A stretch of DNA of 64,000 bases from Luidia sarsii. Taxonomy: Eukaryota > Echinodermata > Asteroidea > Paxillosida > Luidiidae. The notes below the pieces were generated by a model. It saw only the letters and a program-made list of their open reading frames with translations, was not told where the DNA came from and did no database searches. The translations under genes were made by a program, and so were the position numbers. The first letter of the stretch is position 1. Every line of letters begins with the position of its first letter. This document shows, piece after piece, positions 38,001-48,865 of this stretch. Location: NCBI GenBank assembly GCA_949987565.1, contig OX465114.1, forward strand, positions 1,302,001-1,366,000, written 5' to 3'.

Positions 38001-41000
38001 GCACACCAGTGCTCTTACCATCTGAGCTATCCAGCCCTTAGATGGTGGCCTTCCCTAATAGTCAACTAGTATTTGGCACACCAGTGCTCTTACCATCTGA
38101 GCTATCCAGCCCTTAGATGGTGGCCTTCCCTAATAGTCAACTAATCTTTGCAGGGGTGGGGGCGCCAGTCAGAAACATTTAATAATTTGCAGGCATATCA
38201 CAAGGGATTAGGGCACCGTTTTCATTCAGATGCAAACAATCCATAAATTCATGTAAATAAATCCTAAATCAATAATTTATAGCCATTTATGCCGTCTGCA
38301 ATGCTAACAAGCTTGGAAACCAATCCAACGATTTATAAATAAAAGCGAGGTTATGCTATGAAATGTGAATACCAAATAACGCTGCATGTGACTTTACTCA
38401 CAATTCTTCGGAATTCTTGCAGGCTTTTTCTGTTCTCTACAAACACTTGGAAGACTTTCTGCTGCGTGTTACTGCCAACAACAAGAGCTTGAGAATTGAT
38501 CTGTGAAAAAAAAAAACTCAAGAAGTTGAACGAATTAAGCTGCGATTGACCAACATATTGAAATACTTCAATGAGGTTTTTTGACCTGCTTGACGTGATA
38601 GAATGCTCAGTGCTTTGCCCGATGCCTGATGACAAAAATATCAGGCAGCTCGGGCGGGATTTGAACCCGCGACTCCTGCTTTCTAGTGCAGATATCTTAC
38701 CCACTTGACCACCGAGATGGTCGAGGTCATGTGGTGGATTTGAATCTGTATAACGGCGGGTACCGGTAGCATCATAGATGATTGCGTCTGACAGCAGAAG
38801 AATATAATTCAATGATGGTTTTTGCTCTGCTCAACGTTATAAAGAGCATTCAGTGTTTATCACGTCCAGCAGGTCAAAAAACCTCATTGAATTACATTCT
38901 CCTCGATGCAAACATCATGTTATATCTTTGATATCGATATACATTACAATGGAGCACTTCTTGGGTAAGGTATCTTGTAAAAGTTGTTTTATAATAACAA
39001 TGGGCTGCATTTGTATAGTTGGTTTAAAGCCCCTGCACAACATTGGTCCAGGTCAAAGAATAGCATCCATACGTTGTCTGATCCAACATATGCATGAAAT
39101 AGCACACCTGTGAACATTTCAGCTCAATCCGCAAACCGAGTCTTGAGAAAAACGTGAAAACCGCTTCATTTGTTTCGCGAAATGCAGCATTCAACACCGT
39201 ACTGTTCCGAAAAATAATTCAGATCTCGGTGAGACGTAAAATATTTCTTTTACTAATTTCTCCCAAAATACAACATTTTAGGCAGAAATATTTCAGTGCG
39301 AGGTTTCTACTATAACCATCTTCAAACTGTATAAGTTTCTTGTAAATCTGTGAACATTTCTGTTTTTCGATCTTACCAATGTAGGGGCTTTAAAGGTGAG
39401 TTTCATGATTGAGTTGCTCTAGTCGGTCGTTGTCAATAAAGACCAATGACATTTCACTCATTGACTGTCTGTGTGTGTGAGTGGCTGATATTGTGAGAAG
39501 GCCTTACCTGATAAACCAACAGATCTGGATTGATGAGACAAGGAACATCCATGGAGGATAGCAGAGAGTTTTCTGCGGACTTCTCATCCTGGCCTTCAAC
39601 GTTGACCAGAAACAACTGACAAGACTCTGCCGTCTCAAACTGATTAGAAACAATGGGAAGACACAGAAATAATCCTTAGACAATAACAAAAACAAACTGC
39701 CCACTGACTAAAATGACCTGCAGAACATCAATCTCAAAAGTTAGAGGGCCTGACGTTTCGATCCTAGCAGGACCTTGCTCAAAGTGACAAGGACATACAC
39801 AGACAGTCAGGGGAAGGAAAGCCCTGACATACATGACAGAGGAAGGATAAAAGGGAAGGGAGTAGGATGTAGACCTTTAAGAAAGGTCCTGCAAGGATCA
39901 AAACATCAGGCCCTCTAACTTTTGAGATCTTTGTATTAATTGAAATTGATGTCATTTGTACCTCACTTATAGATTGGAAGTTTAAGTTTAATTGTCATCT
40001 TAATGTTTGTAATATGAAGTCTGTAAGATTAAAATAATCTCCTCTTTTCCTTCCTTCTTAAGCATTCTTGGCAATTTTCCATCAGACAAAAGACAATTGT
40101 TGAAGTCAATACGTTCACTCACACGTTCTGATCTTTTGAATTTGAATCCCTGGTTGGCTGCACTTGAAGTCAGGTTCCATCTTCCATCTTGGTTGTTGAT
40201 AATCTCCTTTGATGCTTCCAACTGACAAGCTCCACTCTGAATACGCAATCCTTAATAATAATGATAAGAATAATAAAACATGATTAATAATCGGGAAATA
40301 CCAGGACTTAGCGAGGGAAGTGCTTAAGTTGTCGCTTTGGTAGTAGGTGCCTTAGGTGCCATTCCAAGTAATTTGTGAAGAGTCCTGGCCCAAGGTTTGC
40401 ATGGTGGAGGTATCAAGTGGAAGGTTTGCGGTGACACCATGTAACACTTCTCTTTCGAGAAGGAGTGTGGCTCTGAAAAGAGCCGGTAAATCAACGTCGG
40501 GTAGTGTGTACTCTGCCCGTTGTCAGGAGACGACAAGGTGAGTGAGTTGGAGGAGTAAGGAGGAGAAGAATCGTGTACGTACCTTTCATTCCAGCCACTG
40601 CGCTGGTCACTGTGCTGACCTGTCCAAGTTCCTGACCTCTGGTATAACTCGCAAAGCTTCCTCCACGTTGTCCATCAACAGAAAACGTAGAAGCACTTTC
40701 ACAGTTAGTCTGGTGACGCTCTGGCGACGCTGGCATACTCTGATCTGCATCACAAGTCTGGTTCCGGTCCCGTCTCCGAATGAAAGCATTGACGTCCACT
40801 GGTCCTGACGTCTCTAACAATTCTCTCTCCAATGTTACCTCTCTCCGGCTATCTACCTTCATTTGTGGGCGTCCACTTTCGCCTCTAAGCTCCGAGACCA
40901 ATTTCTCCGGTTTCTTCGCTATGTGAAGCTCGTCCAATGGGACGGCTTCAAATAAATCCGCTTGGGACTGGATGACTAACTCCTTCAGGGGAAGGTCGTG

Positions 41001-44000
41001 CACCATGGCAACGAGGTCAGGTGTCAGGGAGACAAGCCGTCTGATTGGTCCCGAAAAGCTTCAAATACAGAAAGAAAACAACTGTTGAACATTGAAGGAA
41101 AAACTGACTTGGAATTGTTGAAAAAATGATAAAGAAAACTTTGACTGGACCAGGACATTGTAAAACATTGTCAGAATGTTAGAATCCATCAAGAACACTT
41201 CATAAAAGTGGAATAGAAAGGACAAATTAACTCAGTCTAACATTCACTTACCTTGATATCATACAAGTCTGCACCAGACGCTTATTTTCATCCAACTTAT
41301 AAACCTGTTGAGAAAATACAACAGTGTTACATAAGACATCTCACCAGGGCTACACTCTTCACAAAAATGCTTAAAAGGTAGAGTACACCATTTGCAAAGG
41401 TCAAAGAATCACTTCCATACTTTGCCAAACCCAGCGTATGCATCAGATAACACACCTGTGAAGGTTTCGGCTCAATCCGTCAAACATGTCACGAGAAAAA
41501 CGATCTGAGTCTATTTCTGACCACTTTTTATAATGCAAAATCATTTGAAAATCATTTTTGAGTTTTCAGTCGTTAAATCAGTGTCAAAGGTATTGGAAAT
41601 TGCACGGTTTTGGAAATTGACTGACATTTATCATATGATGTGTTACTAGTTACTACTGTCGGTAGCATATTTTTTTATTTTAAGCCTATAACGGGAACAA
41701 AATCTGACAAAACCTTCAGCAGCAATACATTTGGTTAACAAAACCTACCAGTACAGGCACTTCACTTTGAATCTCTTCTCTTGGAATTTTTTTTTTTTTT
41801 TTTTCTCGACCATTCTGGAATGTCGGAATGTCAAAGTTCCAATGTCGGAATTCTGCCAAAAGTCGGAAGAATCTCATCCTTGCGAATAACTGGTTGCCAG
41901 CTTTGAATGAGAATCCTTACACGTATATCCCTGTCTAGCGCGGCGATGAGTTTCGATCCTCCAACGGTCCATGAGCCGGCTGTGATCCCGTGATCTAAGC
42001 CGAGTTCCTGGACGGAGTCGGGCAACGTCTCAGCGTCGAGAAGCTGAATCTGGTCCTGAGACAGAAGGACAAGGCATGGCATGGTGGGATGCCAGAGACA
42101 ACCTGAAGGCCAATAGACAACAAGAACATGAAGTCAAGATTAGATTGGATTGGAAGGTTTGCATGGTGGAAGTACAAAGTGGAAGGTTTGTACATCATGT
42201 CTTGTGAGATGGAGTGTGGCTCTGAAAAAGAGCCGGTAACTTCAACCAACAGGGTTAGACAGCGTGTACAATGACTGTCATTAGTAGACTGGACAATGTG
42301 AGATTTCTACATAAGATTGGAAGATTTGCATGATGGAAGTACCAAGTGGAAGGTTTGCGGTGACACCATGTACATCATTTCTAGTGTGGCTCTGAAAAGA
42401 GCAGGTAACTCAACCAACAGGGTTAGACACTGCCTGTCATTAGTAGACTGAACAATGTGAGATCTCTGGATTAGATTGGAAGGTTTGCATGGTGGAAGTA
42501 CCAAGTGGAAGGTTTGTAGTGACACCATGCACATCATCTCTAGTGAGATGGAGTGTGGCTCTAAAAAAGAGCCGGTAACTTCAACCAACAGGGTTAGACA
42601 GTGTGTACACTGACTGTCATTAGTAGACTGGACAATGTGAGATCTCTAGATAAGATTGGAAGGTTTGCATGGTGGAAGTACCAATTGGGAGGTTTGTGGT
42701 GACATCATGTACATCATGTCTTGTGAGATGGAGTGTGGCTCTGAAAAGAGCCGATAACTCAACCAACAGGGTTGGACAGTGTGTACACTGCCTGTCATTA
42801 GTAGACTGGACAATGTGAGATCGCTAGATTAGATTGGATGGTTTGCCCAAGGTTACACAATTGTTATTACACATGGTAAGCTAGACTCAATTGATCAATT
42901 TGCTCAGCATTTATCTTCATACCTTGATTAATTAGCTGTTTTTGGATTTCCGCAACTTTGTCAAACTTCAGCTTCTGTCCACTGTGTAGATAGAACAATC
43001 ACAAGAGTTAAATATTCCTAGATTTTAATCAATTGTAACAATTTAGATGTCCAGGTATCTTGCTCCTGACAAGACTTTTCTCAAAGGCAAGAAAGTCTGC
43101 CATTGAGGAAGGTCAGTGTTTTGAAGATTTGTATAATTTTGATAATTTCAGTCAATGAATAGTTTGCAATTTTGTGTCTGTATTACTTGAAAACTTCTGA
43201 AAATATAAAAGCTGTCCTTTAAAAAAAAAAGGAAATTAAGTGGGATGTTTAGCGGTGACACCATGTACATCATCTCTTAAGAGAAGGAGTATGATAAGAC
43301 TTGGAGGTTTGCATGGTGGAAATACTAAGAGGAAGGTTTTTCGGTGACACCATGTACATCATCTCTTAAGAGAAGGAGTATGATAAGATTTGAAGGTTTG
43401 CATGGTGGGAAGGTTTGCAGTGACACCATGTACATCATCTCTTAAGATAAGGAGTATGATAAGATTTGAAGGTTTGCATGGTGGGAATACTAAGTGGAAG
43501 GTTTGCAGTGACACCATGTACATCATCTCTTAAGAGAAGGAGTAAGATCAGATTTGAAGGTTTGCATGGTGGAAATACCAAGTAGGAGGTTTGCGGTGAC
43601 ACCATGTACATCATCTCTTAAGAGAAGGAGTATGATAAGACTTGAAGGTTTGCATGGTGGGAATACTAAGATGAAGGTTTGTGGTGACACCATGTACATC
43701 ATCTCTTAAGAGAAGGAGTATGATAAGATTTGAAGGTTTGCACGGTGGAAATAGCAAGTAGAAGATTTTGTTGTGACACCATGTACATCATCTCTTAAGA
43801 GGAGTATGGCACTGAAAGAGCAGGTAACTCTTTTCAGAGCTATACTCCTCTTGATGTACATGGTGTCACCGCAAAACCTTCTACTTGGTATATCCACCAT
43901 GCAAACCTTCCAATGTTATCAGAAGTAGATAAGCCTAAACACCAGCTTTCTTTCTACCTACCTTGGATCAACGCTCCACACGGTTACTGACTGTGTGTGC

Positions 44001-47000
44001 TGGACACTCAAGTAACACTGACTCCGATGGGAACTCCAAGACACGTGCTCCACTGAACTGCAACCAAAGCAGAAATAGAAAGAATTGGTGCACATGGAAT
44101 TACTTAATCTAACATAATATTCTTGACAACTTCACCTTCACCAAAGGAAGTGAATATTCACACCACCATAGTGCTGAAGACAAGCAGTATAGACCTTTTT
44201 CACCCACGTGACCAAACAAACTGCCGTAAAGTTGGACCGCTTTTTACGGAAAGTGTGCGCACAACCCTTTGGTACAACTGATGTTTACACTCCGCGCTGC
44301 CATTGTAAGGCGGTCCAACATGACGTCACGTGAAAAAAGGTATATATCAAATGTCATGCAGCCAAAACTCAAAACAGTACATACATGACGGTAGTTAACA
44401 TTACAACTTGAGCTATGCAGTATATGATCCAATGAACCTATCGTAATAGCACTACCTATCGACCGTCGTATTAAGTGTGAACTGCCGTCATGTATACTGT
44501 TTTGAGTTTTGGCTACATGACAGTTGTGTATATACCGCCTTCAGCAAACACAGAGAAAGCACAAAATTGAGTGGGCCTACGCCAGGCCAACTCAATTTTG
44601 AGATTTGCATTTTGGTAAACTTAGTCAATAAGCAGTTTGCAACATTTTTGTACATTATTACTCTGAAAGAGAAATCAGTTATAGTTCAGATTAAGTGTCT
44701 TCCTGTTCAATAGAAGAGTTTGTGATCATGAAGACTTCCCCTCTTGATTCAACTTGTAGTAGTCCTTTATTTGTCCTGGTTTTTCCCGAGTGCTTTCTTT
44801 TGTGTCCTGTGCTCTTTTGTGCTAGCCAAGTCAGCATGCACTATTTTTAGTTACTTTGCATAAGTTTATTGCATAACACCATGGGGCTGGCCTTAATAAA
44901 AGGTGGCTGCACAATTGCTCCACCTTGCTTTTTCCATCGAGGCTCAGTCGTGACCACATCAGGCAGCCCCTTCAAGCCACCTATCCAGCAAGCACACCAG
45001 CCTATATCCAGCTGCACGGTCACTGTGGTCGACCAGTTTGGCAGTAGTATACAGCCAATAGGAAAGCCACGGTGACTGCTGCAGCAAGGATAATTATTTA
45101 GTTTTAGGGAACTTACAAGCCGCAAGCTCTTTTTCATTTTTCCTTGGCAAAGTAGCCTTTTTGAATCGGTTTATTTTTGATACGCATTAGTGCATAGACA
45201 TATCGCAAAGTAAAAACCCTTTTGCGCATTAGATTTGTTGCGCCGGCCAAAAACTCACTCAAATTGGCCCAGGATTGTTGGAGGGGCTGTGATGACATCG
45301 TCCTGATGGACTGTGACGACTGTCAGGTTGACACACCGACCATCGGTCCATACAAGCCCATGGTCCGGATGGAAAGCTGCGAGCGTAAAGGCAAAGTAAT
45401 CACATTGATTCAGTCATCCTTCAACGGGGCATACCTTTCATGGCAAGGGGAATGACTAGCAGCTGAGCTTGGCATACATGAATGTGATAAGTTGCAGCAA
45501 CCATGACCTTCAATCCTCCCAAGGGTTGAGGGCTAGAGATGGATAGTTACCACAACTAGAATGTGACAAGCGGTAGAGTTTAAATGGACACATCTTGGAA
45601 GTTAAAACTTCTACAAAGTAATTAGTCCGAGTAACTTGGACCCTAGTTGCGGTAACCGTAACCCTCATCCTCCCGAAGGTCGGAGACCTGAGGGTTACGG
45701 GAACGTATGTACAAAATTATAGCGAGGTTTTTGTTTTTACCATTTTGGAAACACCACTGTCCCGATCGCCCCCTTTTTCCACCCTTTGGAAAATCGCCAC
45801 ACACAATCTAAGGACATGCACTTTATCCCAAATGTATACTGAATGTGATCAGATAACCCAAAACATCGTGGGTAAAATACTTTTCCGAAAAACGGGCAGA
45901 AACTCACCCAAATACTGTCTGTAAATGTCCCGTCAACGTCTCCGCCAGGTTCGGAATCCGAACCTGGCGCCTCGACCAATCAGCGCTTAGTCTCGTGACG
46001 TATACCCGCACGACGACTATTTGCTGTTTCGCAATAACAGTCCACACTCGTGGTGCAGCGCGCGCAGGTCATCGCCCTGTGAAGAGCCGACTGGTACTGT
46101 ATACAACACGTGCGCTGTACATGTGATTGTACGGTACATGTGATTGTACAGTACATGTACATGTACCGTACATGTGCAAGCAGAGTACCAAAGAATACTC
46201 TTTGATAATACACGTACATGTACATGTACTGTACACGTAATATACATGTACAACAGTACAGTGCACATGTACATGTACATGTACAGTATGAACCCGTACG
46301 CTATGTACACACACGTACATGACCTGCGCGCGCACCACGAGTGTGGACTGTTATTGCGAAACAGCAAATAGCCGTCGTGCGGGTATACGTCACGAGACTA
46401 AGCGCTGATTGGTCGAGGCGCCAGGTTCGGATTCCGAACCTGGCGGAGACGTTGACGGGACATTTACAGACAGTATTTGGGTGAGTTTCTGCCCGTTTTT
46501 CAGGAAAAATATTTTACCCACGATGTTTTGGGTTATCTGATCACATTCAGTATACATTTGGGATCAAGTGCATGTCCTTAGATTGTGTGTGGCGATTTTC
46601 AAAAGGGTGGAAAAAGGGGGCGATCGGGACAGTGGTGTTTCCAAAATGGTAAAAACAAAAACCTCGCTATAATTTTGTACATACGTTCCCGTAACCCTCA
46701 GGTCTCCGACCTTCGGGAGGATGAGGGTTACGGTTACCGCAACTACTTGGACCCTTACAATCGCCCTTTAAAAAAAAATTGAGATTTCCGACTACTACAT
46801 GTATTGTACGTAATACTAATAGTAATATACAGTTTATAAGTATAACCAATCAATCAAGCTATAATTTAAAACCAGCAAAATAACACATGAGATTTTCTGT
46901 ATCATAATTTCCTGGAAAAGCGTGCCACTAAATACTTAAAATACTGAGTAAAGATAATTATTGCCCAACGACGGCAAAGACAAGTTGACTATTTGGGATG

Positions 47001-47350
47001 ACCACCATCAATTTAAGGGCTGGATAGCTTAATTGGTGTAGTTGCGGTAACCGTAACCCTCATCCTCCCGAAGGTAGGTCTCCGACCTTCGGGAGGATGA
47101 GGGTTACGGTTACCGCAACTACAATTGGTGATACTATTACTAAGAAGAGCGCTGGCACACAAAACAAGAGGTCTCGGGTTCAAGTTCCGGTCCAGTCAAA
47201 GTTTCCCTTGCCATGGCGTTAGTCAAAATGTATTTCTCAACGAGATAACGGACGTAAACACTGAACTTTGTTGACCCATGATTGACCTAACTTACCGCCT
47301 TGTAAATGATTGACATTGGTACGTCGAGACTCGCCGGTGCCGAGCAACAT
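34995..47350 (-). CDS. WDCP: WDCP (WD repeat and coiled-coil-containing protein), 13 exons
   Basis: Minus-strand exons 47350-47296, 45376-45259, 44057-43962, 42981-42923, 42102-41921, 41304-41252, 41058-40583, 40250-40123, 39639-39508, 38500-38402, 36127-35959, 35739-35625 and 35067-34995 join with matching phases into 584 residues plus TAA. Recognition rests on blocks shared with human WDCP (C2orf44): FHPDHGLVWTDG against VHPIHGLAWTDG, CYLSVQHTQSVTVW against VLLAVQHEKHVTVW, GCLWHP against GCVWHP, and AFLPSSSKSEYQL against TFLPSSKSDQYAI. The N-terminal part is WD-like. Human WDCP is about 721 residues with a coiled coil and C-terminal region missing here, because the reading frame stops in exon 13. 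The molecular role is poorly known; an interaction with the kinase HCK has been reported for the human protein. Intron 1 carries a 1.1-kb palindromic transposon. Confidence 0.9.
35125..35557. mobile_element. Second copy of the GGGCCGTTCCCACT MITE
   Basis: Ends agggctgttctcact and agtggaaacggcct, diverged from the 4960 copy; same cgcgattcaaa-type interior. WDCP intron 12. Confidence 0.8.
35625..35739 (-). CDS. WDCP: WDCP exon 12
   Basis: Residues 523-561. Acceptor tttcag, donor gtgagt. Hydrophilic KSAGIIGEKKKC segment; in phase with exon 11. Confidence 0.78.
35959..36127 (-). CDS. WDCP: WDCP exon 11
   Basis: Residues 467-523. Acceptor ccacag, donor gtgagt. Encodes RCLGLCTLPCTSNLLLLTG and TAFLPSSSKSEYQLKLRIV, among the clearest matches to human WDCP. 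Confidence 0.94.
36230..36905. repeat. SINE, cassette, then two-head SINE cluster
   Basis: A partial minus SINE (36230-36375) is followed by a plus-oriented histone-stem-loop cassette (hairpin 36504-36519) and then a plus-strand SINE body with two head modules ending in a full tRNA-like unit at 36817-36889. Confidence 0.85.
36817..36889 (+). repeat. tRNA-like head of a SINE, foldable cloverleaf
   Basis: 73 nt. Acceptor stem GGCTGGA pairs with TCCAGTC (one G-T); D arm has GCTC/GAGC; the anticodon stem encloses ACGCAAA; the T arm is AGG-TTCAAGT-CCT. Position 33 is C rather than T, so I treat it as SINE-borne and not a working tRNA gene. Confidence 0.6.
36905..37490 (-). other. WDCP intron sequence, nothing recognised
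   Basis: A+T-rich; no repeat family or coding signal seen. Confidence 0.6.
37495..38235 (-). repeat. tRNA-like SINE with eight head modules
   Basis: Box B complement at 37528, then eight near-identical 75-bp modules to about 38150, then a decayed 5' body. WDCP intron 10. Confidence 0.9.
38402..38500 (-). CDS. WDCP: WDCP exon 10
   Basis: Residues 434-466. Acceptor cacag, donor gtgagt. Encodes INSQALVVGSNTQQKVFQVF, equivalent to human AHVVAVASNTCNIILIY. Confidence 0.9.
38570..38935. repeat. Opposed tRNA-Ser-like SINE copies
   Basis: Minus copy with box B complement gggatttgaacccgcgactc at 38655, and a second tail copy in plus orientation from about 38845. Confidence 0.8.
39028..39389. mobile_element. 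TTAA-flanked MITE copy
   Basis: TTAA at 39024-39027 and 39390-39393. The right TIR has lost a few bases (ccaatgtaggggct). WDCP intron 9. Confidence 0.85.
39508..39639 (-). CDS. WDCP: WDCP exon 9
   Basis: Residues 390-433. Acceptor aatcag, donor gtaagg. Encodes SCQLFLVNVEG and VPCLINPDLLVYQ, parallel to human SHLVLVTFKK and ILVPDLIAFN. Confidence 0.9.
39690..39930 (-). repeat. Foldback F1 full-length copy, reverse orientation
   Basis: The tail complement and two inverted motif copies (39750-39785 and 39870-39915) flank the A/G-rich middle. Confidence 0.8.
40123..40250 (-). CDS. WDCP: WDCP exon 8
   Basis: Residues 347-389. Acceptor attaag, donor gtgagt. Low-complexity hydrophilic segment; supported mainly by phase and splice sites. 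Confidence 0.75.
40395..40535 (-). repeat. Histone-stem-loop cassette repeat
   Basis: Head aaggtttgcatggtggaggt, hairpin at 40469-40484, then gcccgttgtcaggagac. It ends about 45 bp from WDCP exon 7. Confidence 0.85.
40583..41058 (-). CDS. WDCP: WDCP exon 7
   Basis: Residues 188-347. Acceptor tttgaag, donor gtacgt. Starts SFSGPIRRLVSLTPDLVAM, then LPLKELVIQ; the remainder is hydrophilic and probably disordered, like the corresponding human region. Confidence 0.9.
41252..41304 (-). CDS. WDCP: WDCP exon 6
   Basis: Residues 171-188. Acceptor caacag, donor gtaagt. Encodes VYKLDENKRLVQTCMIS. Confidence 0.88.
41921..42102 (-). CDS. WDCP: WDCP exon 5
   Basis: Residues 110-170. Acceptor cttcag, donor gtaagg. 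Encodes GCLWHPTMPCLVLLSQD and GSWTVGGSKLIAALD, matching human GCVWHP and CWTQDGLRLVVAV. Confidence 0.93.
42145..42850 (-). repeat. Cassette repeat in tandem, four units of about 170 bp
   Basis: Each unit has the aaggtttgcatggtggaagt head, a hairpin (42218-42234, 42388-42403, 42557-42573, 42737-42752) and a modified end with tcattagtagactgga. Two units carry a 17-nt hairpin with one extra loop base. WDCP intron 4. Confidence 0.88.
42923..42981 (-). CDS. WDCP: WDCP exon 4
   Basis: Residues 90-110. Acceptor cacag, donor gtatga. Encodes GQKLKFDKVAEIQKQLINQ in phase with both neighbours. Confidence 0.88.
43240..43930 (-). repeat. Cassette head units in tandem, ending in a facing hairpin pair
   Basis: Seven units of about 70-90 bp (tgacaccatgtacatcatct then cttaagagaaggagtatg) end in a degenerate hairpin region at 43808-43850 and an inverted head unit. 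WDCP intron 3. Confidence 0.85.
43962..44057 (-). CDS. WDCP: WDCP exon 3
   Basis: Residues 58-90. Acceptor ttgcag, donor gtaggt. Encodes EHVSWSS and YLSVQHTQSVTVWSVDP, a WD-repeat strand. Confidence 0.92.
44188..44345. mobile_element. Small MITE, ends tatagaccttttt / aaaaaaggtatata
   Basis: Ends are imperfect inverted repeats containing cacgtgac / gtcacgtg. About 158 bp in WDCP intron 2. Confidence 0.65.
44352..44522. mobile_element. 171-bp palindromic MITE
   Basis: TIRs of about 45 bp, from tgtcatgcagccaaaactca to its inverse ending ggctacatgaca, abutting the previous MITE. Confidence 0.78.
45259..45376 (-). CDS. WDCP: WDCP exon 2
   Basis: Residues 19-58. Acceptor ctcgcag, donor gtgagt. 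Encodes FHPDHGLVWTDG and ends ILGQFE, as in human GLAWTDG and VIGQFE. Confidence 0.92.
45644..46745. mobile_element. 1.1-kb palindromic DNA transposon with 9-bp target duplication
   Basis: Arms of about 420 bp (45644-46065 and 46325-46745) are inverted near-identical copies starting tagttgcggtaaccgtaacc. CTTGGACCC is duplicated at 45635-45643 and 46746-46754. The 260-bp centre is rich in acatgtacatgt. There is no reading frame for a transposase. The 9-bp duplication and long TIRs suggest a Mutator-like source. WDCP intron 1. Confidence 0.93.
47000..47215 (+). repeat. tRNA-like SINE interrupted by an 83-bp mini-transposon
   Basis: Head ggctggatagcttaattggt is cut at 47038 and resumes at 47122. 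The box B end (gggttcaagttccggtccag) follows at 47177. Confidence 0.88.
47039..47121. mobile_element. 83-bp TIR-only derivative of the 1.1-kb palindrome
   Basis: Two inverted copies of the first 40 or so bases of the element at 45644, joined with a few bases between them. Flanks taattggtg (47030-47038) and caattggtg (47122-47130) give an 8/9 target duplication. Confidence 0.9.
47296..47350 (-). CDS. WDCP: WDCP exon 1 (coding part)
   Basis: Residues 1-18, MLLGTGESRRTNVNHLQG, resembling human MELGKGKLLRTGLNALHQ. Donor gtaagt; the split codon G|CT continues with AFHP in exon 2. Confidence 0.88.
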
Positions 47351-47425
47351 TGTATAAAGAAACTTCGATTTCTATATCTACAGCTTGAAAGATAACCAAC
47401 CAGTCCGTGGTATCTGTGACTAGTA

Positions 47426-47491
47426 CTAGTATGAGTATGAATCTTGAGTTTGACGAACTACACAAGTTGTCTTCGACATGGGCGCTGCCAT
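47426..47491 (-). promoter_or_regulatory. WDCP proximal promoter: YY1-like site with upstream ORF
   Basis: On the minus strand AAAATGGCAGC (47494-47484) resembles a YY1 site of the kind found at 5' UTR starts. Its ATG opens a 21-codon upstream ORF that ends at TAG (47428-47426), before the WDCP start at 47350. Confidence 0.4.
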
Positions 47492-47504
47492 TTTGAAGTT
47501 AGTC

Positions 47505-47665
47505 AAATCTCAACTATTGAGGGCAGTATTCTACTTTCACTGTAAATTTTTGGGAGCAATAAGCAACTATAGAGGGCAGTATTATACTTTCACGGTAAAA
47601 AAAAAAAAGGCTAAACTATAGTATAGAGGACATCATTCTACTTTCACGGTTATAATTATTATTTT
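47505..47665. repeat. Three loose tandem units of about 55 bp upstream of WDCP
   Basis: The unit contains gagggcagtattctactttc, degenerate in the third copy. It lies in the likely WDCP promoter region. Confidence 0.65.
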
Positions 47666-48865
47666 TTGGGAACGTGAAGTACCAATGATTTTTAGGTGTT
47701 TTGCAACATCTTGTGGCTTATCCGTTTGCCACTTTCTATCAGCAAATTTCATATGGAAAACAGTGATAATGCTAGTGCTAATTTAATTTTCTGCATAAAA
47801 ATAGTCAATCGCAAGAGATAAAACACAGTGCCCGCTTCCAATTTCATCTCAATAACTGAAACCAAAAAATCTTCCAAACGTCTTTCCTCAATACTCCTCA
47901 ACACGAAAGTGTTACTTGCAACGATTCCTACATAAATAGCTCATTGTTATATAGCTCTAGGGACAGCAATGTCTTAGATATCCTGCCATTCATGCATAGT
48001 CTGCTGAATCAAAAATGAAGTAAATACAGAAAGCAAACTGCTCACTGACTAAAATGACCTGCAATACATACATCTCAAAAGTTCGAGGGCCTGACGTTTC
48101 GATCCTAGCAGGACCTTTTTCAAAGGTCCTGCTAGGATCGAAACGTCAGGCCCTCGAACTATTGAGAATCAGAAATGGAGATTATTAAGAAGAACCTCGT
48201 CACACCTGAGCCCACGCGTACAACCACTTGCTAAAAGGGGATTGTTCGTCCTATCTACGCCACAAGGAAGATGTCTGCACGACTAGTTCGTTCTCGATGT
48301 AAGCCTACTCGGCATTATAATAACCGGGTAGGATTGGGGCTTCGTCTAGGGAACTGCCGATATAACAGTCCCCACCGGAGCCACAGCTGTGAAACACATT
48401 CCCCTTAAGCCCACGGTGGCGCCTGACCGAACCCGCCTCGTATCTCCATGGAGATGTTATCGTTCCCAGCCTGGGAAGGAGTCCACTGCAGCTGCAGCCA
48501 TTTCGCTTTTTTTTTCGGTCTTTTTTTTCCTCTCCCCGACTCGATCGTGTGTACGCCTGTCTGGTTTTGTACACATCAGCAAAAGTGCAGCCGATTCATA
48601 ATTATAATCGCACAAACAGCAATAAGACAAAGAGCATGATTCTGGGTTGAGATAAGGAGATTACCAAAGCCATGACGATAGCTGTTGGAACAAACAGCTG
48701 AAGTGATCCTGTGACTTCTCAGTCAATTTTTAAGTGGATCGCATAGCTATCGGTTGGGCGGGCGCTGTTGTTGGTGCCTTTGCATGATATTAATCTGAAA
48801 ATGATGTGTTTAGCGTGGCACACAGAAAACTCGCGATTGGAAGGTTTTTTTATCGAGTAACGGAT
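47666..48865. other. Intergenic; one foldback F1 palindrome, no gene recognised
   Basis: The F1 palindrome spans 48030-48170. The stretch 48300-48570 is open in several frames and moderately G+C-rich, but nothing in its translations is familiar. Confidence 0.5.

Noticed and set aside
48305..48600. Candidate first exon on either strand in moderately G+C-rich DNA
   Set aside because: Overlapping open frames on both strands, none recognisable and no partner exon visible.
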